Below, one piece after another: positions 53,476 to 61,953 of a stretch of DNA of 64,000 nucleotides. The notes beneath the pieces were generated by a model that saw only the letters and a program-made list of their open reading frames with translations, was not told where the DNA came from and searched no databases. Numbering within the stretch: position 1 is the first letter of the stretch; every line of letters begins with the position of its first letter. The position numbers were made by a program, and so were the translations under genes. This DNA comes from Hyphomicrobium sp. CS1BSMeth3 (GTDB taxonomy: Bacteria; Pseudomonadota; Alphaproteobacteria; Rhizobiales; Hyphomicrobiaceae): the NCBI RefSeq assembly GCF_900117415.1, contig NZ_FPEI01000006.1, positions 992,001 through 1,056,000 on the forward strand, given 5' to 3'.

Positions 53476-54267
53476 ATGAGCAGCGACAAAAAAGGAGCGC
53501 GTGACAAGGTACGCGGGCCGAACCCGGCAGCCGCCTCGTCCGGCTCGGTGCCGAGTGCGGCGTCCGATCGTCAGACGCCGGCGCCTTCGGGCGCGACGGA
53601 CGTCGAGGCCTTCCTGGCCCGCGTGAAGTCGCTGAGCCCCCAGACGACGGTCGGTCGAGGTCGGCTCGTGTTCGCCATGGATGCCACCATGAGCCGCCAG
53701 GCGACCTGGGACATGGCGCTCGCGCTCCAGGCCGAGATGTTCCATGCCGTCGCCGAGGTGGGTGGGCTCGACGTACAACTCGTGTTCTTCCGCGGGGCCG
53801 GCGAATGCCGCGCCTCGAAGTGGGTCTCGGATCCCGATGCGCTCGCCCGCCTGATGACGACGGTGCAGTGCCGCGGCGGGTACACGCAGATCGGCAAGGT
53901 GCTCTCGCACGCGCGCCAGGAGACGGAGAAGCGGAAGGTCAATGCCCTCGTCTATGTCGGTGACTGCATGGAGGAGGCCGTAGACGACCTTTGCGGCCGG
54001 GCGGGGGAGCTCGCGCTGCACGGCGTGCCGGTCTTCCTGTTCCAGGAGGGGCGGGATGCTGCGGCCGAGATGGCATTCCGGGAGATCGCCCGGCTCACCA
54101 AGGGGGCTTGGTGTGCATTCGACCAGGGCTCGGCCGACCAGCTCCGCGCGCTGTTGAGGGCGGTTGCGGTCTATGCCTCCGGCGGGCGTACCGCGCTCCA
54201 GCAGCTCAGCACGACGCGTGAAGGTGCCGGCGCACGCCTGCTGCTCACCCAGATGAAACGGGACTGA
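53476..54267 (+). CDS. VWA-domain protein paired with a J-domain protein
   Basis: A 263-residue soluble protein. The first 40 residues are low-complexity. A von Willebrand factor A-like fold follows (about 60-250), with the metal-site variant FAMDATMSRQ in place of the canonical DxSxS, VFFRGAGECRASKW and the strand NALVYVGDCMEE. No signal peptide. It is read six bases before a membrane-anchored J-domain gene, so the two likely act together. Function not established; VWA proteins commonly assemble complexes or cooperate with AAA ATPases. Confidence 0.8.
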   Translation: MSSDKKGARDKVRGPNPAAASSGSVPSAASDRQTPAPSGATDVEAFLARVKSLSPQTTVGRGRLVFAMDATMSRQATWDMALALQAEMFHAVAEVGGLDVQLVFFRGAGECRASKWVSDPDALARLMTTVQCRGGYTQIGKVLSHARQETEKRKVNALVYVGDCMEEAVDDLCGRAGELALHGVPVFLFQEGRDAAAEMAFREIARLTKGAWCAFDQGSADQLRALLRAVAVYASGGRTALQQLSTTREGAGARLLLTQMKRD

Positions 54268-54273
54268 GGCGCG

Positions 54274-54981
54274 ATGCAGTACTTCCTGCTTGGCGTGCTC
54301 GTCCTTGTCCTGACCCTCGTGGCGATCCGCTTGTTCAACCAGGCCAACCCGGCGACCATGGCGCGCCACATGCGGATCGCGGGGGCCGTTGCCGCCCTCG
54401 CCGGCGCCCTCTTCTTCATGGTGCGCGGCGCGCTCGTCTATGCTTTCCCGCTCGCAGCGCTCGGATGGTGGCTGCTCGGCGGGCAGGGCATCGGGAATTG
54501 GGGGAACATCGGCTCACCGCGCCGCGCGTCGGGGCAGACCTCGCGCGTCGTGACCGAGCACCTGGAGATGGAGCTCGATCATGCGAGCGGCGCCATGCGC
54601 GGGCGAGTGCTCAAGGGGTTCTTCGCGGGTCGGAACATCGAGGACCTGAGACCTGTCGAGCTCGCGCACCTCTGGCAGGACTGCCGGTACACCGACCCGG
54701 CCTCCGCGCAGCTCGTCGAGGCGTTTCTGGACCGCATTCACCCAACCTGGCGGGAGGATATGGCCCGGGCCGAGCATGAGCGCCCGAAGGGGCCGGACGG
54801 CCGGATGACGGTCGAAGAGGCGCTCGACATCCTGGGACTTGAGCCGGGTGCGGACGAATCGGCCATCCGCCAGGCCCACCGTGAGCTGATGCTCAAGCTC
54901 CATCCCGACCGGGGAGGCTCGACCTATCTTGCGGCCAAAATCAATGAGGCAAAAGACACATTGCTTGGTGGCTCCGCCTGA
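54274..54981 (+). CDS. Membrane-anchored DnaJ-like protein (Tim14/DjlC type)
   Basis: A 235-residue protein with two N-terminal hydrophobic segments (about 2-20 and 35-70), a middle region with [20 protein letters not shown], and a C-terminal J domain with HPD at 210-212 ([20 protein letters not shown]). This topology, helices first and J domain last, resembles mitochondrial Tim14/Pam18 and its alphaproteobacterial relatives. It would bring DnaK to the membrane. GAGG precedes the ATG. Coupled by position with the VWA gene. Confidence 0.9.
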   Translation: MQYFLLGVLVLVLTLVAIRLFNQANPATMARHMRIAGAVAALAGALFFMVRGALVYAFPLAALGWWLLGGQGIGNWGNIGSPRRASGQTSRVVTEHLEMELDHASGAMRGRVLKGFFAGRNIEDLRPVELAHLWQDCRYTDPASAQLVEAFLDRIHPTWREDMARAEHERPKGPDGRMTVEEALDILGLEPGADESAIRQAHRELMLKLHPDRGGSTYLAAKINEAKDTLLGGSA

Positions 54982-55174
54982 GGGCAGTGGCCTAATGTGT
55001 TGATAATGTGTTGCTTTGGTGACGTGTTAACCTGCGCTACGTACTATTGCTTTCAGACCACACTCGCATAGGCAAAAGCCCGGTGCGGTGACTTGACGGT
55101 GGAAACAAACCTTGTTTTCGAGGGGGGGCCACGTCAAATTACGGCTAACGGAATCGCGACTTTTTGGGGAAGTC
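54982..55174. other. Intergenic region upstream of the small exported protein
   Basis: 193 bp with lower GC than the genes. GTGACG (55019-55024) and TACTAT (55042-55047) are 17 bp apart and are a weak promoter candidate. TGTTGATAATGTGTTG near 54998 is another AT-rich block. Confidence 0.4.
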
Positions 55175-55543
55175 ATGCGCACTCGTATTGGATTGCCGGC
55201 CTTGCTGGGCGCGCTAATGCTCGCTGCCCCGTCGGCGTTCGCCTTCGAGGAGACCCGCGCGGGTGGCGCAACGCCGCCGGCTGGGTCGTCTCAGGCCGCC
55301 TCGCCGACAAGCAAAGCTCTCCCGCTCGAGCTGGGCGGGACGGGCACGTCGGTTGCGCCCTCGGCCGGGACCGAGGTTCGTATCCCGGGCCTCGGCAAGC
55401 TCGGCATTCTGCCGAAGCTGGATTTCGGGCTCGAGCTGCTCTACGGCGTCAACGAGCAGACCTTCGACGATCGCCGTCTGCGGCCAGCCGACAAGAGCGA
55501 CGATGGTCTTGGCGTCCGCGGTACGCTGCGCCACCGCTTCTGA
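55175..55543 (+). CDS. Small exported hypothetical protein
   Basis: A 122-residue protein with a clear signal peptide (MRTRIGLPALLGALMLAAPS, cleavage after AFA near residue 24). The mature part has an Ala/Pro/Ser spacer, then GTEVRIPGLGKLGILPKLDF and GLELLYG, and ends in a basic LRHRF. The terminal Phe, preceded by alternating hydrophobic residues, recalls outer-membrane proteins, but the protein seems too short for a barrel. Not recognised. GGGGAAG precedes the ATG; an intrinsic terminator follows. Confidence 0.75.
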   Translation: MRTRIGLPALLGALMLAAPSAFAFEETRAGGATPPAGSSQAASPTSKALPLELGGTGTSVAPSAGTEVRIPGLGKLGILPKLDFGLELLYGVNEQTFDDRRLRPADKSDDGLGVRGTLRHRF

Positions 55544-55586
55544 TGGCGCGCAGGCCTTTGGCCTTGCGGCACAGCCATGGATGGAC

Positions 55587-55613
55587 AAGGGAGCGCTTTG
55601 GCGCTCCTTTTTC
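55587..55613 (+). terminator. Intrinsic terminator of the small exported protein gene
   Basis: GGAGCGC / GCGCTCC (7-bp stem) with a TTTG loop followed by TTTTTCGTT. Confidence 0.88.
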
Positions 55614-55616
55614 GTT

Positions 55617-55781
55617 CTAAAGCGTCGGACCTCGAATGCGACCCACGGTTCGGGTTGGGCTCAAAGTCGCATTCGAGGTCCAAAGACGCTTTAGATTCAA
55701 TGGTTCTAAAGCAACTTTGGACTTGAAATTCGCTCCCTGCCCGGCCTCGAGGTGAGGCGAATTTCATGTCCGTTGCTTTAG
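55617..55781. repeat. Double-hairpin repeat (family 1, copy C)
   Basis: Hairpin 1 (55617-55694): outer stem CTAAAGCGTC/GACGCTTTAG and 16-bp inner stem GGACCTCGAATGCGAC, with AAA unpaired on the right. Linker ATTCAATGGTT (55695-55705). Hairpin 2 (55706-55781): 28-base left arm starting CTAAAGCAACTTTGGACTTG and a 25-base right arm. The layout matches copies A and B but the stem sequences differ. Confidence 0.92.
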
Positions 55782-55791
55782 GGGGCGCGCC

Positions 55792-56529
55792 ATGACGACT
55801 GACCCACACCGCTATGAGCTACCGGAGCCCGGAGGCTGGCGCTGGCTCGCCGCGTCGGTTCATCTTTTCACGGCGCTGGGCATTGTGTGTGCTTTGCTCG
55901 CCGCCCACGCGCTCCTCGACCGCGCCTACGAGACAGCTTTCGCGTGGCTCGGCATTGCCCTCATCATCGACGGCATCGACGGGGCCTTCGCCCGTGCCCT
56001 CGATGTGAAGCGACGGCTGCCGCGCTTCTCCGGCGAGAAGCTCGACCAGGTCGTGGACTACGTCACCTACGTCTTCGTGCCGGCGCTGGCGCTGCAACTT
56101 GGCGGGCATCTGGATGGCCTCTGGGGCGGCATCCTGGCGAGCCTCATCTTGCTCTCGTCGCTCTACCACTTCTGCGACAACGGCAACAAAGCCGACGACC
56201 ATTGCTTCGTCGGCTTTCCCGCCATCTGGAACATCGTCGCGTTCTACATCTTCGCGTTCGCCCTGCCGGGATGGGCGGTGAGCATTCTCGTGCTCGTCTG
56301 CGTGGCACTGACCTTCGTCCCCATGCGCTGGCTCCACCCCATGCGCGTGAAAGCCCTGCGGCCCTTGAATCTCGCCATGAGTGGGGTCTGGGCTTTTGCC
56401 GCTGTCTGGACCGTGGCGACCGGATTTCCCGCGGGACCGGGGGCCATGGCCGCGCTCGGTCTGGTGGCGGTATATGGCGTTGGCCTCTCGGTGCTCTGGC
56501 CATTGCTGGGCGGGGATGAAGCCCCCTGA
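55792..56529 (+). CDS. pcs: Phosphatidylcholine synthase
   Basis: A 245-residue membrane enzyme that condenses CDP-diacylglycerol with choline to form phosphatidylcholine and CMP. The CDP-alcohol phosphotransferase motif appears in the Pcs variant: DGIDGAFAR (60-68), then Gly81, Asp85 and Asp89 (GEKLDQVVDYVTYV). HLFTALG at the N-terminus is characteristic of Pcs. About eight membrane helices. Pcs is typical of host-associated and methylotrophic alphaproteobacteria. No Shine-Dalgarno better than GGGGG is present; a family 1 repeat ends ten bases before the ATG. Confidence 0.95.
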   Translation: MTTDPHRYELPEPGGWRWLAASVHLFTALGIVCALLAAHALLDRAYETAFAWLGIALIIDGIDGAFARALDVKRRLPRFSGEKLDQVVDYVTYVFVPALALQLGGHLDGLWGGILASLILLSSLYHFCDNGNKADDHCFVGFPAIWNIVAFYIFAFALPGWAVSILVLVCVALTFVPMRWLHPMRVKALRPLNLAMSGVWAFAAVWTVATGFPAGPGAMAALGLVAVYGVGLSVLWPLLGGDEAP

Positions 56530-56545
56530 CGGCGGATCTGGCCGG

Positions 56546-56561
56546 GAGTTATCCACAACTC
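56546..56561. promoter_or_regulatory. Single consensus DnaA box inside an inverted repeat
   Basis: GAGTTATCCACAACTC contains TTATCCACA (56549-56557), the strict DnaA consensus, between GAGTT and AACTC half-sites. Only one box is present, so it is not an origin. Confidence 0.35.
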
Positions 56562-56811
56562 GGACAAGCCCCCTGCGCCCAGGCGTCGCAGCCGTAATGA
56601 GGATTTTCAGAGGTCGGCCCGAACCCTGAAATAGTTAATTCTTCAAGCTGTTAACCTATCGCTAAGAACTGTTTCACCCTGCCGCCTTAAAGCAGGCCAT
56701 TCTCTTCCCATGGGAACCGTTGCCTTGAAGCGGCTACGCGGCCGTCAAATTGGGGCCTACAAGGACCTGGAAGTAACCGATCCAGTCAGCGGTAGATTAC
56801 GGGGACGTTGT

Positions 56812-57216
56812 ATGAGTTCGCAGATAGCAATTGCGGGGGTGGCATTAGTCGCTGCCATAGGTGGTGCAGCAGCCGAGGCGTCGGATGTTCGGCCCAATCT
56901 TCATGAGGTCGTCGCGGATCGGACAGTGACGCTGCACACGCCGGGTGGTCCGCTGCCGATCAGCTACTCCGGCAATGGCACAATGATCGGTCGCGCCAAG
57001 GATCTCGAGTTCTATACGGGCTCCGCGTTCGATCGGGGAACCTGGTGGGTGGTTGCCGACCGCGTATGCCATCGCTGGCGGAGCTGGCTCGGCGGCAAGG
57101 AATACTGCGTGACGCTGCGCATGGACGGCGAGAAGGTCCACTGGCGCAGTCAGGACGGCTACTCGGGGACAGCGACGCTCGGCGCCAAGCGCCGTGTGTA
57201 TGAAGCCGGGATGTAA
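56812..57216 (+). CDS. Small exported hypothetical protein (DUF995-like)
   Basis: A 134-residue protein with a signal peptide (AIAGVALVAAIGGAAAEA, cleavage near residue 22). The mature part contains LEFYTGSAFDRGTWWVVADR followed by VCHRWRSWLGGKEYCVTL: a Trp/Cys arrangement that resembles DUF995-type exported proteins of Rhizobiales. The two Cys could form a disulfide. Function unknown. GGGGA precedes the ATG at 56812; an upstream in-frame ATG at 56710 is unlikely because it would bury the signal peptide. Confidence 0.72.
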   Translation: MSSQIAIAGVALVAAIGGAAAEASDVRPNLHEVVADRTVTLHTPGGPLPISYSGNGTMIGRAKDLEFYTGSAFDRGTWWVVADRVCHRWRSWLGGKEYCVTLRMDGEKVHWRSQDGYSGTATLGAKRRVYEAGM

Positions 57217-57222
57217 GAGGCC

Positions 57223-58095
57223 TCAGCCGCCGCGCTCCTTGGTCTTGGCCTCGATCCAGAGATCGTCCATCTCTTCGAGCGTGGCCGCAGCAGGTGTCTT
57301 TCCCTGCTCGGTGAGGCGCTGCTCGATATAGGCAAAGCGCCGGACGAACTTGGCATTGGCCGTCCTGAGCGCCGTCTCGGGGTCGATGCCGAGGTGTCGC
57401 GCGACGTTGGCCATCACGAAGAGCACGTCGCCGAACTCATCGACAATGCGCGGATCGACCGGCCCGTCCGGCGGGCTCGATCCCCGCGGATCGGCCGGTA
57501 CGGCGATCTCTTCGAGCTCGGTGAGCTCCTCCTGCATCTTGGAGAACACCGGCGCCAGCGATGGCCAGTCGAAGCCGACGCGCGCCGCCTTCGCCTGGAG
57601 CTTCACCGCCCGCGTGAGACCGGGAAGCCCTACGGGCACGTCAGCCAGCAGTGATGTCGGCTCCGGCGCTGCCCCATTACCGTCCGCCTGCTTGGCGGCC
57701 CGCTCCTCGGCCTTGATGTTTTCCCACCAGCCCTTGGCAAGCTGGGCCGAGCGCGCCTTCTCGTCACCGAATACGTGCGGATGGCGGCGGATCATCTTCT
57801 CGGTCACCCCGCGCGCCACGTCGTCAAAATCGAACGCGCCTTCCTCCTCGGCCATGCGGGCGTGATAGACGACCTGCAGGAGCAGGTCCCCGAGCTCCTC
57901 CTTCAGATCGGCCCGATTGCCGCGCTCGATGGCATCCGCAACCTCGTAGGCCTCTTCGATCGTATAGGGGGCGATCGTCTCGAAGCTCTGCTCGAGATCC
58001 CATGGGCAGCCGGAGCCCGGAGTCCTGAGCGCGGCCATGACGGCAATGAGGTCGGCAATCGTCTTGCGCGAGCCGGGCTGGTCGGGCGGAGCCAT
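57223..58095 (-). CDS. mazG: Nucleoside triphosphate pyrophosphohydrolase MazG
   Basis: A 290-residue all-alpha NTP pyrophosphatase that hydrolyses non-canonical and canonical NTPs to NMP and pyrophosphate. The first MazG domain has CPWDLEQSFETIAPYTIEEAYEV (about 28-50) and EELGDLLLQVVYHARMAEE with the metal-binding Glu/Asp; the second domain contains EFGDVLFVMANVARHLGIDPE (about 225-245). CAGGAA precedes the ATG. A LOG gene follows upstream on the same strand, 21 bp away, so the two may be co-transcribed. Confidence 0.95.
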   Translation of the reverse strand: MAPPDQPGSRKTIADLIAVMAALRTPGSGCPWDLEQSFETIAPYTIEEAYEVADAIERGNRADLKEELGDLLLQVVYHARMAEEEGAFDFDDVARGVTEKMIRRHPHVFGDEKARSAQLAKGWWENIKAEERAAKQADGNGAAPEPTSLLADVPVGLPGLTRAVKLQAKAARVGFDWPSLAPVFSKMQEELTELEEIAVPADPRGSSPPDGPVDPRIVDEFGDVLFVMANVARHLGIDPETALRTANAKFVRRFAYIEQRLTEQGKTPAAATLEEMDDLWIEAKTKERGG

Positions 58096-58116
58096 CGTCT
58101 GTTCCTGATTGGGGCG

Positions 58117-58773
58117 TCACATGCGTCCGATGACGTCGGCGCGCTCCTTGGGAACGGCCGGCGCGGCGGCGGCAATGGCCGGCAGAATGTCCTCGGCCGT
58201 CTCGACGATGGTGTAGGGCACGTGCAATCCCTCGCGGATGAAAGTCTCCTTGCGCATATGCGCGAGCAGATCACAAAGCGAGTCCCAGTATCCGGCAATG
58301 TTCGCGATGACGATCGGCTTCGTGTGCCGGCCGAGCTGTGCCCAGGTGAGCTGCTCGACAAGCTCTTCGAGCGTGCCGATGCCGCCGGGCAGCGCCACGA
58401 ACGCGTCCGAGCGATCGAACATCAGCCGCTTACGCTGATGCATGTCCTCGGTGACGATCAGCTCGTTGACGTCGCGCAGCATCTTCTCCTTTTCCGAGAG
58501 GAACGAGGGGATGATGCCCGTCACGTGGCCCTTGTGCTTGAGGACGGACTTGGCCACCGCGCCCATCAGGCCGAGGCTTCCGCCGCCATAGACGAGGCCC
58601 ACGCCGGCTTCCGCGAGCCGCTGCCCGAGGATGCGCGCGCCTTCGGCAAAGGCCGGGTTCAGTCCCGTGCCCGAGCCGCAGAAAACACACACGCTGTTGA
58701 TGCCCGAAAGGCCCTTCGGGGGTTGAACCGAGTTCTTCTTGTTGGTGGTCTTATTGGCGTTCTTGTTGGTCAT
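58117..58773 (-). CDS. LOG family protein (cytokinin riboside monophosphate phosphoribohydrolase-like)
   Basis: A 218-residue Rossmann-like protein of the LOG family. The signature PGGIGTLEE is at 129-137 (PGGxGTxxE), and the N-terminal CVFCGSGTG and VYGGGSLGLMG are typical. Family members release free purine bases from N6-modified AMP or act on other nucleotides. A Lys/Asn-rich leader (residues 1-25) precedes the domain. Start at 58773 from AAGGA upstream and loss of similarity above it. Confidence 0.92.
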   Translation of the reverse strand: MTNKNANKTTNKKNSVQPPKGLSGINSVCVFCGSGTGLNPAFAEGARILGQRLAEAGVGLVYGGGSLGLMGAVAKSVLKHKGHVTGIIPSFLSEKEKMLRDVNELIVTEDMHQRKRLMFDRSDAFVALPGGIGTLEELVEQLTWAQLGRHTKPIVIANIAGYWDSLCDLLAHMRKETFIREGLHVPYTIVETAEDILPAIAAAAPAVPKERADVIGRM

Positions 58774-58823
58774 TGTTCTACGAATTCCTTGGGGGTGCCG
58801 ATGGCAGCCACCTGCAACTCTTA

Positions 58824-58846
58824 GCATCACAATATGGTGGTGATGC
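58824..58846. promoter_or_regulatory. Inverted repeat in the divergent LOG-phzF region
   Basis: GCATCAC (58824-58830) and GTGATGC (58840-58846), 9 bp apart, about 50 bases upstream of the LOG start. Possible regulator site. Confidence 0.4.
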
Positions 58847-59036
58847 AGGCAAATTGCCTCAATCACATGAACGTTGGAGGGACCCACAATCCGTCCGCGG
58901 TCTAGTCTCGACGCGCAGCCGGATGGGTGGCGTATGTGGCGACAATCGCGGGAGAATGGTTGGACGGCAGCGCGATTCCATGCATGGTTGCGCGCCAGAA
59001 GCCGCCGCCAGCGAAGCGCGGCACCCGGGACGCACG

Positions 59037-59951
59037 ATGCAGCTCAAATTCTACACTCTGGACGTCTTCACCGAAACGCGCTTTGGCGGCAATCCGCTCG
59101 CCGTTGTCATGAATGCCGATGCGCTACCCACCGGTCTCATGCAGGAAATCGCCCGCGAGCTGAACCTCTCCGAGACCGTATTCGTCCAGAAGGCTCAAAA
59201 CCCCGCGGCCTCCGCCCGCATCCGCATCTTCACCCCGACGGTGGAGCTGCCCTTTGCCGGCCATCCGACCATCGGCACCGGCATTCTCCTTGCTCAGCTC
59301 CGGACGGGCAATCCTGCCGCCGACCAGGATGCGCTCGTGGTGCTCGAGGAGACGATCGGTGCGGTCCGCGTCGGTGTCCGCCTGCGCCCGGGCAAGGCGC
59401 CCTATGCCGAGTTCGACGCGCCCAAGCTGCCGGAGCAAGCGGGCGAGGCGCCGAGCAGCGAACGCCTCGCAGCGGCGCTCGGGCTCACGCCCTCCGAGAT
59501 CGGCTTTGCGAACCACCGCCCGACGCAGTGGTCGGCTGGCGTGCCATTCACCTTCGTGCCCGTCGCCTCCATGGCCGCCATCGGGCGCGCCGAAATCGTC
59601 TCGACGCATTGGGCGACCGCCTTCGGCAGCTCGCGCGCCGGCAAGGTCTATCTCTACACGCGCGACACCGTGCACACGACGTCCTCGTTTCATGCGCGCA
59701 TGTTCGGCCCGGCAGCCGGCGTCGCCGAGGATCCCGCGACGGGATCGGCCGCCGCCGCATTTGCGGGCGCCGTCAACGAGTTCGACCAGCTCCCGGCCGG
59801 CACGCACAAGCGCAATATCGAGCAGGGCTTCGAGATGGGCCGTCCGAGCCTCATCGCCCTTTCGTTCGAGGTTGCGGCGCGCGGCAAGCTCGAAGCCGTG
59901 CGCATCGGCGGTAGTGCCGTGCGCGTCACCGAGGGCCAGATCGAGATCTGA
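59037..59951 (+). CDS. PhzF-family isomerase
   Basis: A 304-residue protein of the PhzF/diaminopimelate-epimerase fold. Glu46 in LNLSETVFV is the catalytic acid of the family; FGGNPLAVV near residue 17 and AEDPATGSAAAAFAG near 235 are the other conserved blocks. Most such proteins are isomerases of unknown substrate; no phenazine genes are present. The frame is open further upstream, but similarity starts at the ATG at 59037. A family 2 R1 repeat follows. Confidence 0.9.
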   Translation: MQLKFYTLDVFTETRFGGNPLAVVMNADALPTGLMQEIARELNLSETVFVQKAQNPAASARIRIFTPTVELPFAGHPTIGTGILLAQLRTGNPAADQDALVVLEETIGAVRVGVRLRPGKAPYAEFDAPKLPEQAGEAPSSERLAAALGLTPSEIGFANHRPTQWSAGVPFTFVPVASMAAIGRAEIVSTHWATAFGSSRAGKVYLYTRDTVHTTSSFHARMFGPAAGVAEDPATGSAAAAFAGAVNEFDQLPAGTHKRNIEQGFEMGRPSLIALSFEVAARGKLEAVRIGGSAVRVTEGQIEI

Positions 59952-59962
59952 TCGGCAAGATC

Positions 59963-60030
59963 AAGTCGCGCCTTCGGCGCGAGTAGGGCCACAGGCCTAC
60001 AACCCGTTCGCCCCCATCTTTTATGACTCT
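59963..60030 (+). repeat. Family 2 repeat, degenerate R1 module
   Basis: CGCGCCTTCGGCGCG, AGGGCCACAGGCCTA and CCATCTTTTATGACTCTGAG. The last part runs into the stop codon of mutA. Confidence 0.65.
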
Positions 60031-61919
60031 GAGATGCCCAACGCCTTGTGCAACGCGCCGAGCGTTTCGAGTGCGTCGGCGCCCGCATAGACGAACGCAT
60101 CCACGCCGGCCGCCTGCAGCGCAGCCTCGAGATCCTTCGGCCGGCCAGCAAGATATACGTGCTGGGCACCGGCCGATTTCAGTGCGCTTGCGACGGCCCC
60201 GCCAATATCGGCATAGGTCGCGTCGGCTCCGCAGATGCAGGCAATGGCGGCACCACTTGTCTTGAACGTAGCGGCAGCCCCCTCTGCGCTCAAGAGCGGC
60301 GCTGATTGGGCGACGGCAATGCCGCCTGCCGCGAGGAAATTCGCGATCCATGTCGCGCGCGCGCCGTGGCTCGCGAGATCGCCGACACAGGCAAGGAAGA
60401 CTTTCGCGGGCGCGCCGGTACGCGCGGCGTGCGCCTCGGCTCTGGCGCGAAGTGCCTCGAAGGGCTCAGCAAGCCGCCGTGCGACAAGCGGCCTGGTGCG
60501 AACGATGCCGCTGTCGGCGGAAGCCGATGCCTCCGGCCACGGCGTGACTTTCACACCGTCGTCGCCCAGCTTCGGGAAGGCCGACACGCCGGTGATTTCC
60601 ATGCGCCCCGTCGCGATCTGCTTCGCGCGCGCCTCTGCAACCTTGGCGATGTCGTCCTGGATGCGGCCACTGGTCAGCGCCGCCGCCATTCCACCCGCAG
60701 CCTCGATCTCCTGGAAGAGCTTCCAGGCCGTCGCGGCGAGGTCTGCCGTCAGGCTTTCGATGGCAAAGCTGCCGCCGGCCGGATCGAGCACGCGCCCGAG
60801 GCCGCTCTCCTCCTGCAGCACGAGATGCGTATTGCGCGCCATGCGCCGCGCGAAGCCGTCGGGCTGTCCGAGCGCCCACGTGAAGGGGAGGACGGCAATC
60901 GCCTGCGCCCCGCCTATGGCCGCCGTCGCGCAGGCGATCGTCGTGCGCAGCATGTTCACCCAGGGATCGTGCTTCGCCATCATGCGCAGCGACGTCTCGG
61001 CGCCGAACGTCATCTGAGCGACGGCACCACCGGCGCCGCAGGCTTCGGCAACTTGCCAGACGAGACGACGCACAGCGCGCAGCTTGGCGAGACCCATGAT
61101 CTGGTCGGCATCGATGGCGAGATTGATCGCGATCTTGGGCAGCGCTTCTGCCGGCGCAATTCCTGCTGCATCGAGCGCGCGCAGGTAGGTAGTGAGCGTG
61201 GCCAGCACGATCGCCAGCTCCTGCGCCTCGCTGGCTCCGGCAGCATGATAGGGATGGCCGTCGGCGACGAGGGCCGTCAGGTGTGGCGCGCCCAGCGCGC
61301 CCTTGGCCAGAGCCGCGGCCTCGGCGAGCGCGGCATCGAGCGGCTGTCCCAGGGATCCGCTCCGCGCCAGGGTGCCGAGCGGATCGGCATTGAGGGCGGC
61401 GAGGCGAGCCTTGTCGGAAATGTTCGCGGCCCGCCACAGCTCCGCCAGGCTTGCCGCCGCTTTCGCAGTTGCCTCGCCCGCATCCAGCGCAATGGGGCAC
61501 ACGTCCAGCATGACGCCCTTGAGCGCGATGCCAAGCGTCCCGGCATCCGGCGCGAGGCCGCACCGTCCCGGCCCTGCGATCTGCAACTTGAGAGAGGTCG
61601 TGCCCCCTTCGAGATCTTCAAGGATCGCCGCGTTGGCCCTCGCCGCGTCCGTCTCGGCATAGATCTGGCGGATATCCCAGGGCGGCGTGATCGTGGCGGC
61701 ACTGGCCCCGCGGAGGTAGGGGGCGGCCCCCGGCTGCTGCCCCGAGAGCCCCTGCGGCGCGTCCGCGCGGCCATAAACCGGCGCTATTCGGAGCCCGTCA
61801 GCGGTCCGGGCAACCAGCCGGCGCTCGAAATCCGCGCCCTTGAGGGCCTTTTCCACCAGCGCCAGCCATTGCGCCCGCTCGGGGACGGAAAACCCTTCCA
61901 TCAGGGACAGTTCGGTCAT
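60021..61919 (-). CDS. mutA: Methylmalonyl-CoA mutase small (beta) subunit
   Basis: A 632-residue MutA. The TIM barrel covers about residues 40-450 (APYLRGASAATITPPWDIRQ; a long Ala-rich helical region with ANISD). The C-terminal B12-like domain (about 500-632) lacks the DxHxxG cobalamin ligand, as expected for the non-catalytic beta subunit. In the active enzyme it pairs with MutB to interconvert succinyl-CoA and methylmalonyl-CoA. In most alphaproteobacteria mutB follows directly; here the next gene is phzF on the other strand, so mutB must lie elsewhere or be absent. Start from the family alignment. Confidence 0.9.
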   Translation of the reverse strand: MTELSLMEGFSVPERAQWLALVEKALKGADFERRLVARTADGLRIAPVYGRADAPQGLSGQQPGAAPYLRGASAATITPPWDIRQIYAETDAARANAAILEDLEGGTTSLKLQIAGPGRCGLAPDAGTLGIALKGVMLDVCPIALDAGEATAKAAASLAELWRAANISDKARLAALNADPLGTLARSGSLGQPLDAALAEAAALAKGALGAPHLTALVADGHPYHAAGASEAQELAIVLATLTTYLRALDAAGIAPAEALPKIAINLAIDADQIMGLAKLRAVRRLVWQVAEACGAGGAVAQMTFGAETSLRMMAKHDPWVNMLRTTIACATAAIGGAQAIAVLPFTWALGQPDGFARRMARNTHLVLQEESGLGRVLDPAGGSFAIESLTADLAATAWKLFQEIEAAGGMAAALTSGRIQDDIAKVAEARAKQIATGRMEITGVSAFPKLGDDGVKVTPWPEASASADSGIVRTRPLVARRLAEPFEALRARAEAHAARTGAPAKVFLACVGDLASHGARATWIANFLAAGGIAVAQSAPLLSAEGAAATFKTSGAAIACICGADATYADIGGAVASALKSAGAQHVYLAGRPKDLEAALQAAGVDAFVYAGADALETLGALHKALGISES

Positions 61920-61953
61920 TGGTCCGCAATCCTGTGTCGTACTCAGCCAATCC

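Noticed and set aside
56546-56561. Replication origin
   Set aside because: Only one DnaA box, no AT-rich unwinding region and no origin-associated genes nearby.
59037-59951. Phenazine biosynthesis
   Set aside because: PhzF-like proteins are common without phenazine pathways, and no other phz gene is present.
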